A stretch of 64,000 nt of DNA from Leptolyngbya sp. KIOST-1 (GCF_000763385.1 NZ_JQFA01000002.1:1-64000), one strand, 5' to 3'; shown: positions 51,462 through 60,889, numbered from the stretch's first letter. The notes: a model not told the origin generated them from the sequence alone. Numbers and translations: made by a program.

Positions 51462-52859
51462 TCACCGCCGGGGCCGCGATCGCCGCCAGTTAAACCAGTT
51501 CTCGGCCCAGTCGCGCTGCCAGGTGCCGGGCCGCCAGCGCTGCTGCTGCCAGGCGGCTCCCAGTAGGGGCAAGATAGCGCTCAGGCTGTGGGGTAGGGTG
51601 GGCAGGCGCTCCAGGCGGTGGAGGGGAATGCCCTGGTGCTGGGCCTGGGTCAGCGCGTGGATCAGGTCGCTGGCTCCGGCCCCGCAGATCTGAGCCCCCA
51701 GGATATGCCCGTCGGCCCGCACAGTGCAGCGGCAAAAGCCCAGAATATCTGGCCCACAATGGGCTTTGAGCACCTGCCCCAGGGGTACCTGGAGCACCGT
51801 GGCGTCGCCCCCGTACCAGCGCTGGGCCTGGGTGGCGGCGAGACCCACCCGGGCGTACTCGGGCCGGGTGGGCAGCAGGGCCGGACGGTTGAGCACCGAT
51901 AGCTGCCGCCAGGGCAGATAGAGCAGGTTGCGCAGGGCGATCGCCACATCCTGGTGGTCGGTGGTTTCGGCCCAGTAGCCGCCCAGGCCAGGGCCGCAGG
52001 CAAACACGCGGCGGTGGGCGGTGACCAGGCGATCGTCCACGGGCAGAGCCACCGCCGTGCCGTAGACTCGCCGGGGCCGAATGCCAATGCTCTCTAGATT
52101 GAGGTGGGCCAGGGTGGGGTGGGGGGCGGTGGCCAGGATCAGCGTCTGAGCCGCGATCGCCCCCTGGCCCAGCCGCAGTTCAACGCTGTTATCCGGTTGG
52201 CGCACCCCGTCGATCGGAGCCGCCAGCCGCAGGCTGACCCCCGCCGCCTCCAGCAGGGCGGCGACAAAGGCCGCCAGGTCCGGGTCTTCGGTAGGCAGCA
52301 GGGTGTGGCCCCGACTGACCAGGGTGGTGCGGGTACCGAGCCGGGCCAACGCCTGGGCCAGGGCGATCGCTGTCCCGCTACGGCCCAGCACAATGGCGCT
52401 CTCCGGCAGGGCGTCTAGCGTCAGCAGCTTGTCCACCGTCAGAAACGGAGTCTCGGCCAGGCCGGGAATGTCGGGGACGGTGACATCGGTGCCGGGGGCC
52501 AGCAGGTAGCCCCGCCCCCGGATTCGCCGCGTTGCGGTGGTTACCGCCAGCTGTGGTCGGGGGCTAAACTGCCCCGGCTCCAGCACCACATCCACCCCGC
52601 TGGTGGCCAGGCGATCGAGACTGAGCTGCGGGTAGGCCACGGCCTCCAGGGCGCTGACCTGGCGCTTCAGGTCAGCCCAGGGGGTGGAGTCTGCCGCCCC
52701 GGCCAGGGCGGCGAGGAGGATCTGGCGGCGCAGGCCCAAATCCACGGTGCCCGGCGGTTCTACCAGGGCTACCCGCGCCCCCTCCCGCACCGCCAGAGCC
52801 GCTGCCTCACGCCCCTGCACCGTGCCGCCCAAAATTACCGCGTCGTAGTCAATGGTCAT
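51462..52859 (-). CDS. FAD-dependent pyridine nucleotide oxidoreductase lacking redox cysteines
   Basis: The 465 aa protein has the pyridine nucleotide-disulfide oxidoreductase fold: FAD motif AVILGGTVQGREAAALA, NAD(P) motif AIVLGRSGTAIALAQALARLG and a C-terminal interface domain. The active-site disulfide segment normally reads G-T-C-x(4)-C; here it is GTVDLGLRRQILL, so both cysteines are gone, and the C-terminal H-x(4)-E-type pair is not evident. It is thus a non-classical relative of mercuric reductase/lipoamide dehydrogenase. It precedes the methyltransferase-like gene on the same strand only in the sense of lying downstream of it. Confidence 0.8.
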   Translation of the reverse strand: MTIDYDAVILGGTVQGREAAALAVREGARVALVEPPGTVDLGLRRQILLAALAGAADSTPWADLKRQVSALEAVAYPQLSLDRLATSGVDVVLEPGQFSPRPQLAVTTATRRIRGRGYLLAPGTDVTVPDIPGLAETPFLTVDKLLTLDALPESAIVLGRSGTAIALAQALARLGTRTTLVSRGHTLLPTEDPDLAAFVAALLEAAGVSLRLAAPIDGVRQPDNSVELRLGQGAIAAQTLILATAPHPTLAHLNLESIGIRPRRVYGTAVALPVDDRLVTAHRRVFACGPGLGGYWAETTDHQDVAIALRNLLYLPWRQLSVLNRPALLPTRPEYARVGLAATQAQRWYGGDATVLQVPLGQVLKAHCGPDILGFCRCTVRADGHILGAQICGAGASDLIHALTQAQHQGIPLHRLERLPTLPHSLSAILPLLGAAWQQQRWRPGTWQRDWAENWFNWRRSRPRR

Positions 52860-52879
52860 CGTGGCCCCTCATTCCCCGC

Positions 52880-53503
52880 CTAGCGTCGCCGCAGCCGTCC
52901 CCAGTGCTCCTCCCCCTGGCGCGCGGCTACCGAGTTGGCCACGGGCTCCAGGGTCAGGATGTCAAAACGAAGCTTAAACCGCTGACGGACTTCGGCGGCG
53001 GTAGTCCCAAAGGGCGGCCCGCCAGAGCGCTTATGGGTGAAGAACACGGCCAGCAGCTCACCGTCGGGCCGCAGCAGATCGGCCACCAGATCCACGTAGG
53101 CAGGCCGCAGATCGGGGTCGATGGCGCAGAAGCAGGTGTGCTCGATGGCGTAGGCAAACTGCCCGGCGTACTCGGGCAGCAGGTCAAACATATCCCGCTG
53201 CAGCGATCGCAGGGGCAGGTTTTGTCCCTGGGCCTGCTCCTTCAGCGCCTCAATCGCCGAGGGGGCAAAGTCCACGGCGGTAACCGCAAAGCCATGGCGG
53301 GCAAACCAGAGGGCGTCGTGGCCGCGCCCCGCCCCCAGCACAATGGCCGGGCCAGGCGGGGGGGGGTCAGTGGCGGTCAGCAGGGTCTGGAAGGCGGGGG
53401 CGGGCTGGCCCAAATCCCAGCGGGGGGTGCCCTGCTGGTAGCGCTGCTCCCAGGCGGGGGCACTCAGGGGGGAGGGCAGCGGCGACGGGGTGGGTGCGGT
53501 CAC
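52880..53503 (-). CDS. Thiopurine-methyltransferase-like SAM methyltransferase
   Basis: The 207 aa protein resembles the TPMT/halide-methyltransferase group: W-E-x-R-Y-Q-Q-G-T-P-R-W-D-L start (WEQRYQQGTPRWDLGQP), GAGRGHDALWFARHGFAVTAVD (motif I) and EHTCFCAIDPDLRPAYVDLV. These enzymes methylate small thiol, halide or metalloid acceptors. GTG 53503 is chosen because GGAG sits 5 nt before it; the longer frame would overlap the divergent LD-carboxypeptidase start. It lies upstream of the cysteine-less oxidoreductase (20 bp apart) and they may be co-transcribed. Confidence 0.82.
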   Translation of the reverse strand: MTAPTPSPLPSPLSAPAWEQRYQQGTPRWDLGQPAPAFQTLLTATDPPPPGPAIVLGAGRGHDALWFARHGFAVTAVDFAPSAIEALKEQAQGQNLPLRSLQRDMFDLLPEYAGQFAYAIEHTCFCAIDPDLRPAYVDLVADLLRPDGELLAVFFTHKRSGGPPFGTTAAEVRQRFKLRFDILTLEPVANSVAARQGEEHWGRLRRR

Positions 53504-53558
53504 GGAGGCTCCGGTGTATGCTCGGCAGTGGAATAACAGACTCTTAAGGGTAGCGCGT

Positions 53559-54599
53559 ATGCGGCGACGACAGCTAATGGGTGGGCTGGCCATGGCCTCG
53601 GCGGGGGTGAGCCTGCACCGGCCTGGCCTGGGGGCGCAGGTTCAGCCCCCCCGCTTGCCGCCGCGCCTGAAAGCGGGGGACGAGGTGGGGATTGTCAGTC
53701 CGGCGGGGGCCACCTTCGAGCCCGATCGCCTCGATCTGGTGGTCGACGCCGTCAGTGCCCTGGGCTTTGTACCCAGGGTGGCCCCCCACGCCCTGGCCCG
53801 CTACGGCTACCTGGCCGGCACCGACGCCGAACGCGCCGCCGACCTCAACGCCATGTTTGCCAACCCGGCGATCCGGGCGCTGCTGCCCGTGCGCGGCGAC
53901 TGGGGCAGCGCCCGCATTTTGCCCTACCTGGACTATGCCACCATTCGCGCCAACCCCAAGGTGCTGATTGGCTTTAGCGATATCTCGGCCCTGCTGCTGG
54001 GCATCCACGCCCAGACCGGGCTGGTCACCTTCCACGGCCCCCACGGCATTACGCCCTGGCGCGGCGACCAGGTGGAACTGCTGCGGCGAGTGTTGATGGC
54101 GGGGGAAGCGCTGACCTACCGTAACCCACTGCTGGGAGCCGACCAGGATCGGCTGATGCGCGACCAGGGGCGGATTCTTACCCTGACCGCAGGCCAGGCC
54201 ACCGGGTCGCTAATCGGCGGCAACCTCTCGGTGATCTCAGGCATTGTCGGGTCGCCCTACCTGCCCGACACCACCGGCGCGATTTTGTTTTTAGAAGACG
54301 TGGGCGAACCGCCCTACCGGGTCGATCGCATGCTCACCCAGCTAAAGCTGGCGGGGGTGCTCGACGGGCTGGCCGGGTTCGTGTTTGGTCAGTGCACCGC
54401 CTGCGGCCCGGGGGCGGGCTACGGATCGCTCACCCTGGCCGACATTCTGCGCGACCATATCCAGCCCCTGGGCATTCCTGCCTACGCGGGGGCCTGGATC
54501 GGCCATGTGGAACCGCTGTGGACGCTGCCCATCGGCCTCCCGGTCCGGATCGATGCCAGTGCCGGAACCATAGAAATGCGATCGCCCGCCGTCCTCTAA
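53559..54599 (+). CDS. LD-carboxypeptidase family protein (peptidase S66) with Tat-like signal
   Basis: The 346 aa protein belongs to S66, which trims the terminal D-Ala from murein tetrapeptides (LdcA) or acts on microcin-like substrates (MccF). Visible motifs are GIVSPAG, VRGDWGSARILPYLD with the likely nucleophile Ser, LIGFSDISALLLG, LFLEDVGEPPYRVDRML with the Glu, and GHVEPLWTLPIG with the His. The N-terminus MRRRQLMGGLAMASAGVSL resembles a twin-arginine signal, though RR-R-Q-L-M is not an exact match, so export is probable but not certain. ATG 53559 starts the arginine run. Confidence 0.88.
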   Translation: MRRRQLMGGLAMASAGVSLHRPGLGAQVQPPRLPPRLKAGDEVGIVSPAGATFEPDRLDLVVDAVSALGFVPRVAPHALARYGYLAGTDAERAADLNAMFANPAIRALLPVRGDWGSARILPYLDYATIRANPKVLIGFSDISALLLGIHAQTGLVTFHGPHGITPWRGDQVELLRRVLMAGEALTYRNPLLGADQDRLMRDQGRILTLTAGQATGSLIGGNLSVISGIVGSPYLPDTTGAILFLEDVGEPPYRVDRMLTQLKLAGVLDGLAGFVFGQCTACGPGAGYGSLTLADILRDHIQPLGIPAYAGAWIGHVEPLWTLPIGLPVRIDASAGTIEMRSPAVL

Positions 54600-54655
54600 C
54601 GGTGCCCGGCCTACGGCAAACCGTTTACCAGATACCCTATGCCGTTTCCCCCCTC

Positions 54656-56290
54656 CTACGGCGGCGGTAGCAGCCGCACCAGATCGGTGGGGGCAAAGCG
54701 GTCGGTATCGGTGGCCAGGGCCGTTTGCCAGCCCGGCGGCACCGTCTCCAGCAGCACCGGGCTGGGCTCAAACAGAATCAGCGTCGCCCCGGGGTGGGTC
54801 TCCCCCAGGGTCTTTAGATCGTCAGCGGGCAAAGTTTCGGCGGGCAACAGCCACATTCGGGTGTCGGGCCGCAGGTAGTGGCTGAGGGAGAGCGCTTCCC
54901 CTAGGGCAATGCCGTTGCGGTTGAAGATTAGCACCGGGTCGGGCAGCTGGTTGAGGTAGGTGGCCAGGTAAATATTGGGGTAGCTCAGGGATTTATTCCA
55001 CCAGGTGACGGCGCGGGTGTTGACCGCCGCCGAGGCCAGCCCCAGGGTCAGCAGCAGGGCCAGCAGGGCCCCCGCCAGGGCCGGGCGACGGCGACCCGGA
55101 GCGCTCAATCCGGCGGTGATCAGGGGCGCGATCGCCACGGGTACCAGCAGCAGCGACGGCAAAAAATAGCGGCTGTTGGTGGAGATCTGCCCGTTTCTGA
55201 GCAGGTCGCTGCCGATCAGCACCAGCGGCGGCACCAGCAGGCCACAGGTCAAAAACAGGGCGACGGCTCGGGGCTGCCGTCGCCACAGGTAGCCCAGGGC
55301 CACCGCCAGCAGCGCCAGCACCAGCAGTGGCCCCAGCCCCGTATACCAGCGGTAGAGCGGTGGGTTAAAGTCGACCACCGTGGCGCTGTAGTGCAGCCCC
55401 CAGAGCTGGGCCAACACCTCCAGGGGTTTAGGTTCATTCGTCCAGGCGGTGACGGCCCGGAGCCGATGCCAGAAGTGAACAATCGTCCACATCCAGGGAG
55501 TAAACAGCGCCAGCCCCAGCCCCTGGGCCAGCCCAAAGCCGATCCAGGCTTGTCGCTGGCGCTGGCCGAGCAGCACCGCCCCGTGGCTCAGACACAGCAG
55601 CCCCGTCAGCAGCGACCCATGCCAGGCCAGCCCCACCGCCAGGCCGTAGAGCCCCCAGGCCGACCAGGTTCCCGATCGCAGCGCCCGCACCAGGGTGCCG
55701 TGGGCCAGCAGCAGGCCGACCATCCAGAGGCCGTACTCCCGCGCCTCCTGGCTGTAGATAATCTGCACCGGAGCCAGGGCCGCCAGCGCTGCCGCCACCC
55801 AGGCGGTGCCGGGCTGAGCGGGAAACAGTTGCCGCGTCAGCCAGAACACCAGCGGCAGGGCGATCGCCCCAAAGATTGCCGCGATCGCCCGGTATCCCCA
55901 CACCGAAGCGCCCCACAGTCGCCCCCAGCCGTGGGCCAGCAGGTAGTACAGCGGCGGGTGCTCAGGGTTGTGGGCCAGCGCCATCCAGGTGCGGCCCAGG
56001 GAAGGTTCCGGGGGCATTTGCAGGTAGCGCTGCAGGTCCGCCGCTGTCAGGGAGGGGCGATCCAAAACCGCCTCCAAAACCTCCGTTCCCTGGTAGCCCG
56101 CCACCCGCAGGCTGGTGTAGGCCTCGTCGTGCCAGTAGACCTTGCGGTCCAGGTGGGCAAAGCGCAGCACCAGACCGAGGGCGATCGCAGCGATCGCCAC
56201 CCGCCTCACCCATACCCAAATCCAGCCCTGTGCCAATCCAGACTGGCCCCTAGCGGATTTCGACCTAGAACTGGTAGCCCACATCGCCAA
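54656..56290 (-). CDS. GT-C membrane glycosyltransferase (GT39-like)
   Basis: The 544 aa polytopic protein has an acidic pair D55-E56 (VYWHDEAYTSLRV) in its first external loop, a HNPEHPPLYYLLAH motif and about ten membrane spans, as in mannosyl-/arabinosyl-type GT-C transferases. The donor is probably a polyprenyl-phosphate sugar. Its start lies inside the end of the 438-codon unknown gene (26-bp overlap), so translation is coupled to that gene. An ATG two codons in (56284) is an alternative start. Confidence 0.82.
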   Translation of the reverse strand: MAMWATSSRSKSARGQSGLAQGWIWVWVRRVAIAAIALGLVLRFAHLDRKVYWHDEAYTSLRVAGYQGTEVLEAVLDRPSLTAADLQRYLQMPPEPSLGRTWMALAHNPEHPPLYYLLAHGWGRLWGASVWGYRAIAAIFGAIALPLVFWLTRQLFPAQPGTAWVAAALAALAPVQIIYSQEAREYGLWMVGLLLAHGTLVRALRSGTWSAWGLYGLAVGLAWHGSLLTGLLCLSHGAVLLGQRQRQAWIGFGLAQGLGLALFTPWMWTIVHFWHRLRAVTAWTNEPKPLEVLAQLWGLHYSATVVDFNPPLYRWYTGLGPLLVLALLAVALGYLWRRQPRAVALFLTCGLLVPPLVLIGSDLLRNGQISTNSRYFLPSLLLVPVAIAPLITAGLSAPGRRRPALAGALLALLLTLGLASAAVNTRAVTWWNKSLSYPNIYLATYLNQLPDPVLIFNRNGIALGEALSLSHYLRPDTRMWLLPAETLPADDLKTLGETHPGATLILFEPSPVLLETVPPGWQTALATDTDRFAPTDLVRLLPPP

Positions 56291-57527
56291 AGTTGGTAAT
56301 CAGAGCCACATTGGCGTGCTCCAGGCTGGTCACCAGCCAGGGCACCTCCTTGCAGGTGCGGCGCTCGTGGAGGTTGAACAACACCGAAAAGCAGCGCTCC
56401 AGCCAGGGCTTGGCCGCCGAGCAAAACAGCACCAGCCGCAGCAGCAGCCCCATGGTCAGGGTGTGGCCCACATCGTTGACCAGGTGGCGAAAGTTGCGAA
56501 ATACAGGGCGATGGGGGCTGTCGACCACCAAGAAATTGAGCAGCCGGCGGCAGGTTTCCACCAAAATGAAGCTGTTCAGGGGCTGGTTGTCGAACTCCGC
56601 CAGGGTTTCCCGCAGGTACTGGCGCAGGTTGCGAGTGAAGTGATTGCCGCTGTATTTTGGCTCCGCGGCGGCGATCGGGCCGATCAGGTAGTCCACAAAC
56701 TCGTCTTTGAAGTCGTGGAACGATCGCACGGTCTTACTGTAGGTGGCAAACCAGCGGGCCTGGTCGCGGTGGGTGCGCCCGTCCAGCTTGCCGGTGTAGA
56801 ACTGGAGCGCCTGGTCTAGCCCGGTAGCATCGAGCAGGGTGGGATTGACCGCCGCCCCCGCCCGGCCCGGAATCTGCTGCTGAGCGTGGTAGCGAGCCAG
56901 ACGGATGCCCAGATCGGTCTCGGCCCGGCGGCGCAGGTCGTTGATATTTTGCTTTTGCTCCTGGCCGCTGTCCTTGGTGAGCAGGCTGTTGTCGTACAGA
57001 AAGGGATAGTGGCGGATGCGGTGGGCCAGAGGCTGCTCGTCCACCACCGCCGCCACGGGTAGGTCGACTTCCCGCACGGGAGACATGATCTGCTGTAGCC
57101 GCACCAGCGAGGCGTACTGCTCGGTGTGGGCAAATTCCTTTACCAGGCTATAAACCTTTTGCACCCTGGGGTTGGCGTTGCTGAGCGGGGGCAGGTCCTC
57201 AAACAGCCGCACCAGCTCTGGAATCGCCCAGTGGTCGCGGGGCTGCGTGTACCAGAGGTTGATCAGGGTGTAGCAGCAGCGGTTGAGCACATACTTGAAC
57301 TCGCGATCGGCGGTGTCCTGTTCCGAAAGGCTGAGCAGAGCGCTGGCCACCGAGCTATCGGGGTAGTTGGCCACATCTAAAAACAGACGGCGAAACCGCT
57401 CAATGAGAACCTCGGGAGCCTCCTGCTTACGCCAGTACTGCCAGTGCTGATAGAGCAGATCCTCCAGAGTAGCGGGAGGTCGACTGGAGTAGTTTGACCA
57501 CGAATCTAAGGAATCCCAGGGACTCAT
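56265..57527 (-). CDS. Conserved cyanobacterial-type protein of unknown function, 420 aa
   Basis: I do not recognise a named family. The protein is soluble and mostly helical, with the well-ordered segments TLEDLLYQHWQYWRK, FKYVLNRCCYTLINLWYTQP, KTVRSFHDFKDEFVDYLIGP and NHFTRNLRQYLRETL, and a C-terminus ending in NVALITNFGDVGYQF. The strict pattern suggests a conserved core gene in its lineage. ATG 57527 (MSPWDSLDSW) is preferred over one 18 codons upstream. It is coupled to the GT-C gene, hinting at a shared surface-glycan or regulatory job. Confidence 0.65.
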   Translation of the reverse strand: MSPWDSLDSWSNYSSRPPATLEDLLYQHWQYWRKQEAPEVLIERFRRLFLDVANYPDSSVASALLSLSEQDTADREFKYVLNRCCYTLINLWYTQPRDHWAIPELVRLFEDLPPLSNANPRVQKVYSLVKEFAHTEQYASLVRLQQIMSPVREVDLPVAAVVDEQPLAHRIRHYPFLYDNSLLTKDSGQEQKQNINDLRRRAETDLGIRLARYHAQQQIPGRAGAAVNPTLLDATGLDQALQFYTGKLDGRTHRDQARWFATYSKTVRSFHDFKDEFVDYLIGPIAAAEPKYSGNHFTRNLRQYLRETLAEFDNQPLNSFILVETCRRLLNFLVVDSPHRPVFRNFRHLVNDVGHTLTMGLLLRLVLFCSAAKPWLERCFSVLFNLHERRTCKEVPWLVTSLEHANVALITNFGDVGYQF

Positions 57528-57801
57528 GCTGCTGACCTGATTGGAGGGCGGTAGACACAGAGGCAACCCAGCGGGAGCCAACCATAACCTGAGCTAGGGA
57601 TAAAGGGCAAATGGCTAAGCATTGACCCATCCCAACACCCACTGGACGGCACTGAGTTGTGGATCTTACTTAGGCTGATTCCCAACTACGGCCATAGTTC
57701 TGTCAATAATACCCAGGACAGGAACAATTTTCCCAGCTATCCAGAATGCATTTTTTAAAGTTTTCTTGAGGATTTGCCCGCTAATGCCGCCCGACCTCTA
57801 C

Positions 57802-59337
57802 CTAGGACGCCACAATCTGCTTCACGACGGTTTGGGCCGAGTAGCTCACCCCCGCTGTCCCTTCCCCCGGGTGGGTACAGTCCCCCACCAGCCACAGTCC
57901 GCCCACCGGGGTGCGGTTGGCAAAGCCAAAGGGGCCAAAGGTGCTCACCCGCATGCCGAGCCCGCCGACGCTGCCGCGATCGCGGCCGGTAAAGCGGGCA
58001 AAGGTGCGCGGGGTGGCGGCTTCGACATGGACAATATGGTCGTCCCGGAGGTCAAAGTAGCTCGACAACCGCTGCATCGCGCCCTCGGTGTAGGCCTGCT
58101 TCATCGCCCCGTAGTCGTGGGTCTGCCACCAGGGGCCAAGGTCAGTAAATGACGAGGCTACAATGGTGGCTCGCCCCGCCGGAGCGCGACCGTCACCAGG
58201 GCGACTGACGGAGACAAACAGGGTGTTATTTTCGGCGATCGGGCCGTCGTAGTTGTAGAAGAACTGCAGGTGGGGAGGGCAATCGGCGGGAATGGCGGCG
58301 GCCTCGACCCCCAGGTACAGCACAAAGGCCCCGCTGCCCGGGGGCAGGGTTGTCACCCGGCGTCGGTAGCCGGCCAGCGCCAGCGCCCTCGCGCCCCTGC
58401 CCGCTGGGTCTTCGCCCAGCAGCTGAACCAGATTCTGCACCGTGACATTGGCCACCACGTGGTCGGCGGGCTCGACCCAGGTGCGCCCCGTTTTTTGATC
58501 GGTGACCTGGACCCCGCTTACCCGACCCCGCTCGGTCTGCACCTGCTGCACCCGATGGTTGAGCTGCAGCAGGCCGCCGTCGCGCCCCAGCGCTTTTTCG
58601 AGGCTGTCGCTGAGCACCTGCATGCTGCCGTGGAGATGCCACAGCCCCTGGGGAGCCTGGGCCATGCTCAGGGCGGTGGCGGCGTAGAGCACGGCGGTTT
58701 CGTCGGCGCCGACCTGGGAGTAGAGCTTGAGCTGGAGGTCGAGAAAGGTCTTGAGGCGGCGATCTTTCCCCAGCCCCAGCTGCTTCAGCACCTGCCCCAC
58801 GGTGGCAAAGGTATAGGGCACCGTCACCAGGGTATCGGGGCGCAGCGCCTGGGTCAGCTGACCCAGGTCCCACAGACTGCGAGGGGGCAGCACCGGCTGC
58901 CGGGCCTGAAACCGCCAGCTGGGCTGAAACAGCCGCTGCATCAGCTGCCAGAAGGGCTCGCTGCCAGGAAACTGCCGCTGGCGCTCGGCTCGCCAGGCCA
59001 CCGGATCGCGCCACACGCGGATGGGCTCACTTTCCCCCGGCAGAAACACCGCGCAGGCGGGGTCGCAGGGGGTCGCCTCGGGCAGGGGCAAGCCCAGCTC
59101 AGCAAAGATTTGGTGATGAATGCCCCCCGGCTCCAGCCCGGCCACCTGGGTAGCCCCCACATCAAAGGTGAATCCCCGCCGCCGGAAGGTTGAGGCACAG
59201 CCCCCCGCCACCTGGGCCTGGTCAAACACCCGCACGGCATAGCCTCGGTGGGCCAGCAGGGCCGCCGCCGTCAGCCCGCCAATGCCTGCCCCGATAACGA
59301 CGACCCGGCGACCCGGTGGCCCTGCGTCACGGTCCAT
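57802..59337 (-). CDS. crtD: CrtD-like carotenoid 3',4'-desaturase
   Basis: The 511 aa flavoprotein carries GAGIGGLTAAALLAHRGY, AQVAGGCASTFRRRGFTFDVG and the FAD-closing GGLWLVGDCTHPGEGTAGVS. This arrangement, especially GCASTFRRRGF and PGEGTAGVS, is that of cyanobacterial CrtD, which introduces the 3',4' double bond in myxoxanthophyll synthesis. Other desaturases in the superfamily remain possible. It lies 60 bp downstream of hetR on the same strand and could share its transcript. Confidence 0.83.
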   Translation of the reverse strand: MDRDAGPPGRRVVVIGAGIGGLTAAALLAHRGYAVRVFDQAQVAGGCASTFRRRGFTFDVGATQVAGLEPGGIHHQIFAELGLPLPEATPCDPACAVFLPGESEPIRVWRDPVAWRAERQRQFPGSEPFWQLMQRLFQPSWRFQARQPVLPPRSLWDLGQLTQALRPDTLVTVPYTFATVGQVLKQLGLGKDRRLKTFLDLQLKLYSQVGADETAVLYAATALSMAQAPQGLWHLHGSMQVLSDSLEKALGRDGGLLQLNHRVQQVQTERGRVSGVQVTDQKTGRTWVEPADHVVANVTVQNLVQLLGEDPAGRGARALALAGYRRRVTTLPPGSGAFVLYLGVEAAAIPADCPPHLQFFYNYDGPIAENNTLFVSVSRPGDGRAPAGRATIVASSFTDLGPWWQTHDYGAMKQAYTEGAMQRLSSYFDLRDDHIVHVEAATPRTFARFTGRDRGSVGGLGMRVSTFGPFGFANRTPVGGLWLVGDCTHPGEGTAGVSYSAQTVVKQIVAS

Positions 59338-59397
59338 AGTGTTACATTTCTTTACGACACTTTCAGCTTAGCTCACCCGGAGGGTGGGATGGCCCAG

Positions 59398-60327
59398 CTA
59401 GTCGTAATCCCGGCGGCCCGCCGCGAACTGAAGCACCATGGGCATACCGCCATCCTGGTGGTACTTGTCGGCCCAGGCCCGCAGTAGGGTGTCGAGTTCT
59501 TCCAGGGCCGCCTGGCGCTGCTGGGGGGCGACGTCAAACACCTCCACCCCGCGCAGTACACCGGTTTCTTCGCGCACCCAGGCTTGCAGCAGGCCAAAAT
59601 AGCGGGCCACATCGTCAATCATGGCGAACACCCGCTCCTGCTCTCCCCTGGGCGAGTAGGACTCGCTGGCCAAGGCGTAGAGGGGAATGTCCACCAGGGG
59701 GGAATCAATTTGGATAACGGTGCCCGAATGCAGCAGCCGAAACTTGATGTGGGACATCAGGGCATCGCTAAAGGGCATCCGCTGCCCCGTTGGTAGCTCC
59801 TCCTGCGACATGTGGTGGAGCAATTCCATCAGCTCGTTAAACTCGACCTGGTCTAAAATTCGGGCCTTGGGAACGCTGGCGGGCAGGCTGTCTTCAATGC
59901 GTTTGCGCTCACCAGGGGTAAGGCCCTGAATCCGCACCCTGGCCTCGTTGGCGGGGCAGGGAAAGTGCTCCTGCCACAGAAACGGCAGCGCAATTAAGTA
60001 GTAGGGCTCTTTGGAATTGAGCACCTTCAGGCTCTGACCTTCGGCCAGGGCTGCCTGAATTTCCTGCACGATGGCTTTCACCCGTTTGGGCTCAACGTGG
60101 TACAAAAAGCCGGTTTTGCGAATGTTGTTGCCCTGCTCAATAAAGGTGCTGTAGATGGCCAGCTTGGCCGCGGTGGTGGCGGCGTCTAGGAAAGCTCCGT
60201 AGCGATGCCCTCCCATCTTCATCGTGCTGAGGGCCAGGTTGAGCAAAATCCAGTCTGCGGGGCTGTTGTCTACGGCTCGCAGCAGGTCGTGCTTCAGATC
60301 GGGTGGAACTTGGGACTGGTAGGTCAC
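59398..60327 (-). CDS. hetR: HetR-family regulator
   Basis: This 309 aa protein follows HetR of heterocystous cyanobacteria along its whole length: GGHRYGAFLDAATTAAK, EPKRVKAIVQEI, LLHHMSQEELPTGQRMP, LLHSGTVIQIDSP and the C-terminal RAWADKYHQDGG. HetR is a DNA-binding dimer that turns on heterocyst genes and is inhibited by PatS/HetN-type RGSGR peptides; homologues also occur in non-heterocystous filaments. Against the Anabaena protein as I remember it, Cys48 is Leu (L56) and Ser152 falls on Gln (Q160). In the peptide-binding area Glu254 falls on Val, while Glu253 and Asp256 are kept. It is followed by crtD. Confidence 0.93.
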   Translation of the reverse strand: MTYQSQVPPDLKHDLLRAVDNSPADWILLNLALSTMKMGGHRYGAFLDAATTAAKLAIYSTFIEQGNNIRKTGFLYHVEPKRVKAIVQEIQAALAEGQSLKVLNSKEPYYLIALPFLWQEHFPCPANEARVRIQGLTPGERKRIEDSLPASVPKARILDQVEFNELMELLHHMSQEELPTGQRMPFSDALMSHIKFRLLHSGTVIQIDSPLVDIPLYALASESYSPRGEQERVFAMIDDVARYFGLLQAWVREETGVLRGVEVFDVAPQQRQAALEELDTLLRAWADKYHQDGGMPMVLQFAAGRRDYD

Positions 60328-60889
60328 AGGATGGCGATTACTCAGACTGGGAAATTACGAAATTTTTAGCCTCAGTAACTTACAGGAACTGACGGGGCAC
60401 AGGAACTGGCAGGGAACCGACACAGCCTCCAGGCAAACGGTGCGATCGCCGTTTGGGGCAGCCAACCGCTTGTTTGGATGACCAACTGGGCGCACTACTG
60501 CCCCCGAGGGATAGCTAGGGATAGTCATCAATTAGCTGCCAGCCGCCTCCCGCAGGGCCAGCCACAGCTTTAACCATAGCCTATGCCAGCGGGCTCTGCG
60601 GCTGCTCTGAAACGGGGCGGGTAACTTAGCCAAAAGTATAGGTTTAGTTGCTGAAAATGCCGCACAAAGTTCGCAGCCGGGCCGTTCAACCCGCCATTAT
60701 GCTGAAAACTGGGGGCTGAAAACAGGCCGATCGGGGGGCTGTATGGATGCCCCATCCGGGTAGCCGGCCCAGCTAAACGTGGCGGATCAGTGGGGGTACG
60801 GCCCAGGGTTTCAGGTCTACAGCCGGCGTTGAACCACAGACCTGAAACCGCTCTCCCTTGCCCAGGAAAGCCGCTATAACTCCGGCAGA
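60328..60889. other. Upstream region of hetR and intergenic gap
   Basis: No gene was recognised in these 562 bp. The left part should hold the hetR promoter. GTCATCAATTAGCT at 60524-60537 recurs exactly at 39911-39924, probably a remnant of a dispersed element. An inverted repeat with 12-bp arms, GGTTTCAGGTCT (60807-60818) and AGACCTGAAACC (60838-60849), lies beyond the lipoprotein's stop and may end its transcript, though there is no T-run. Confidence 0.5.
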
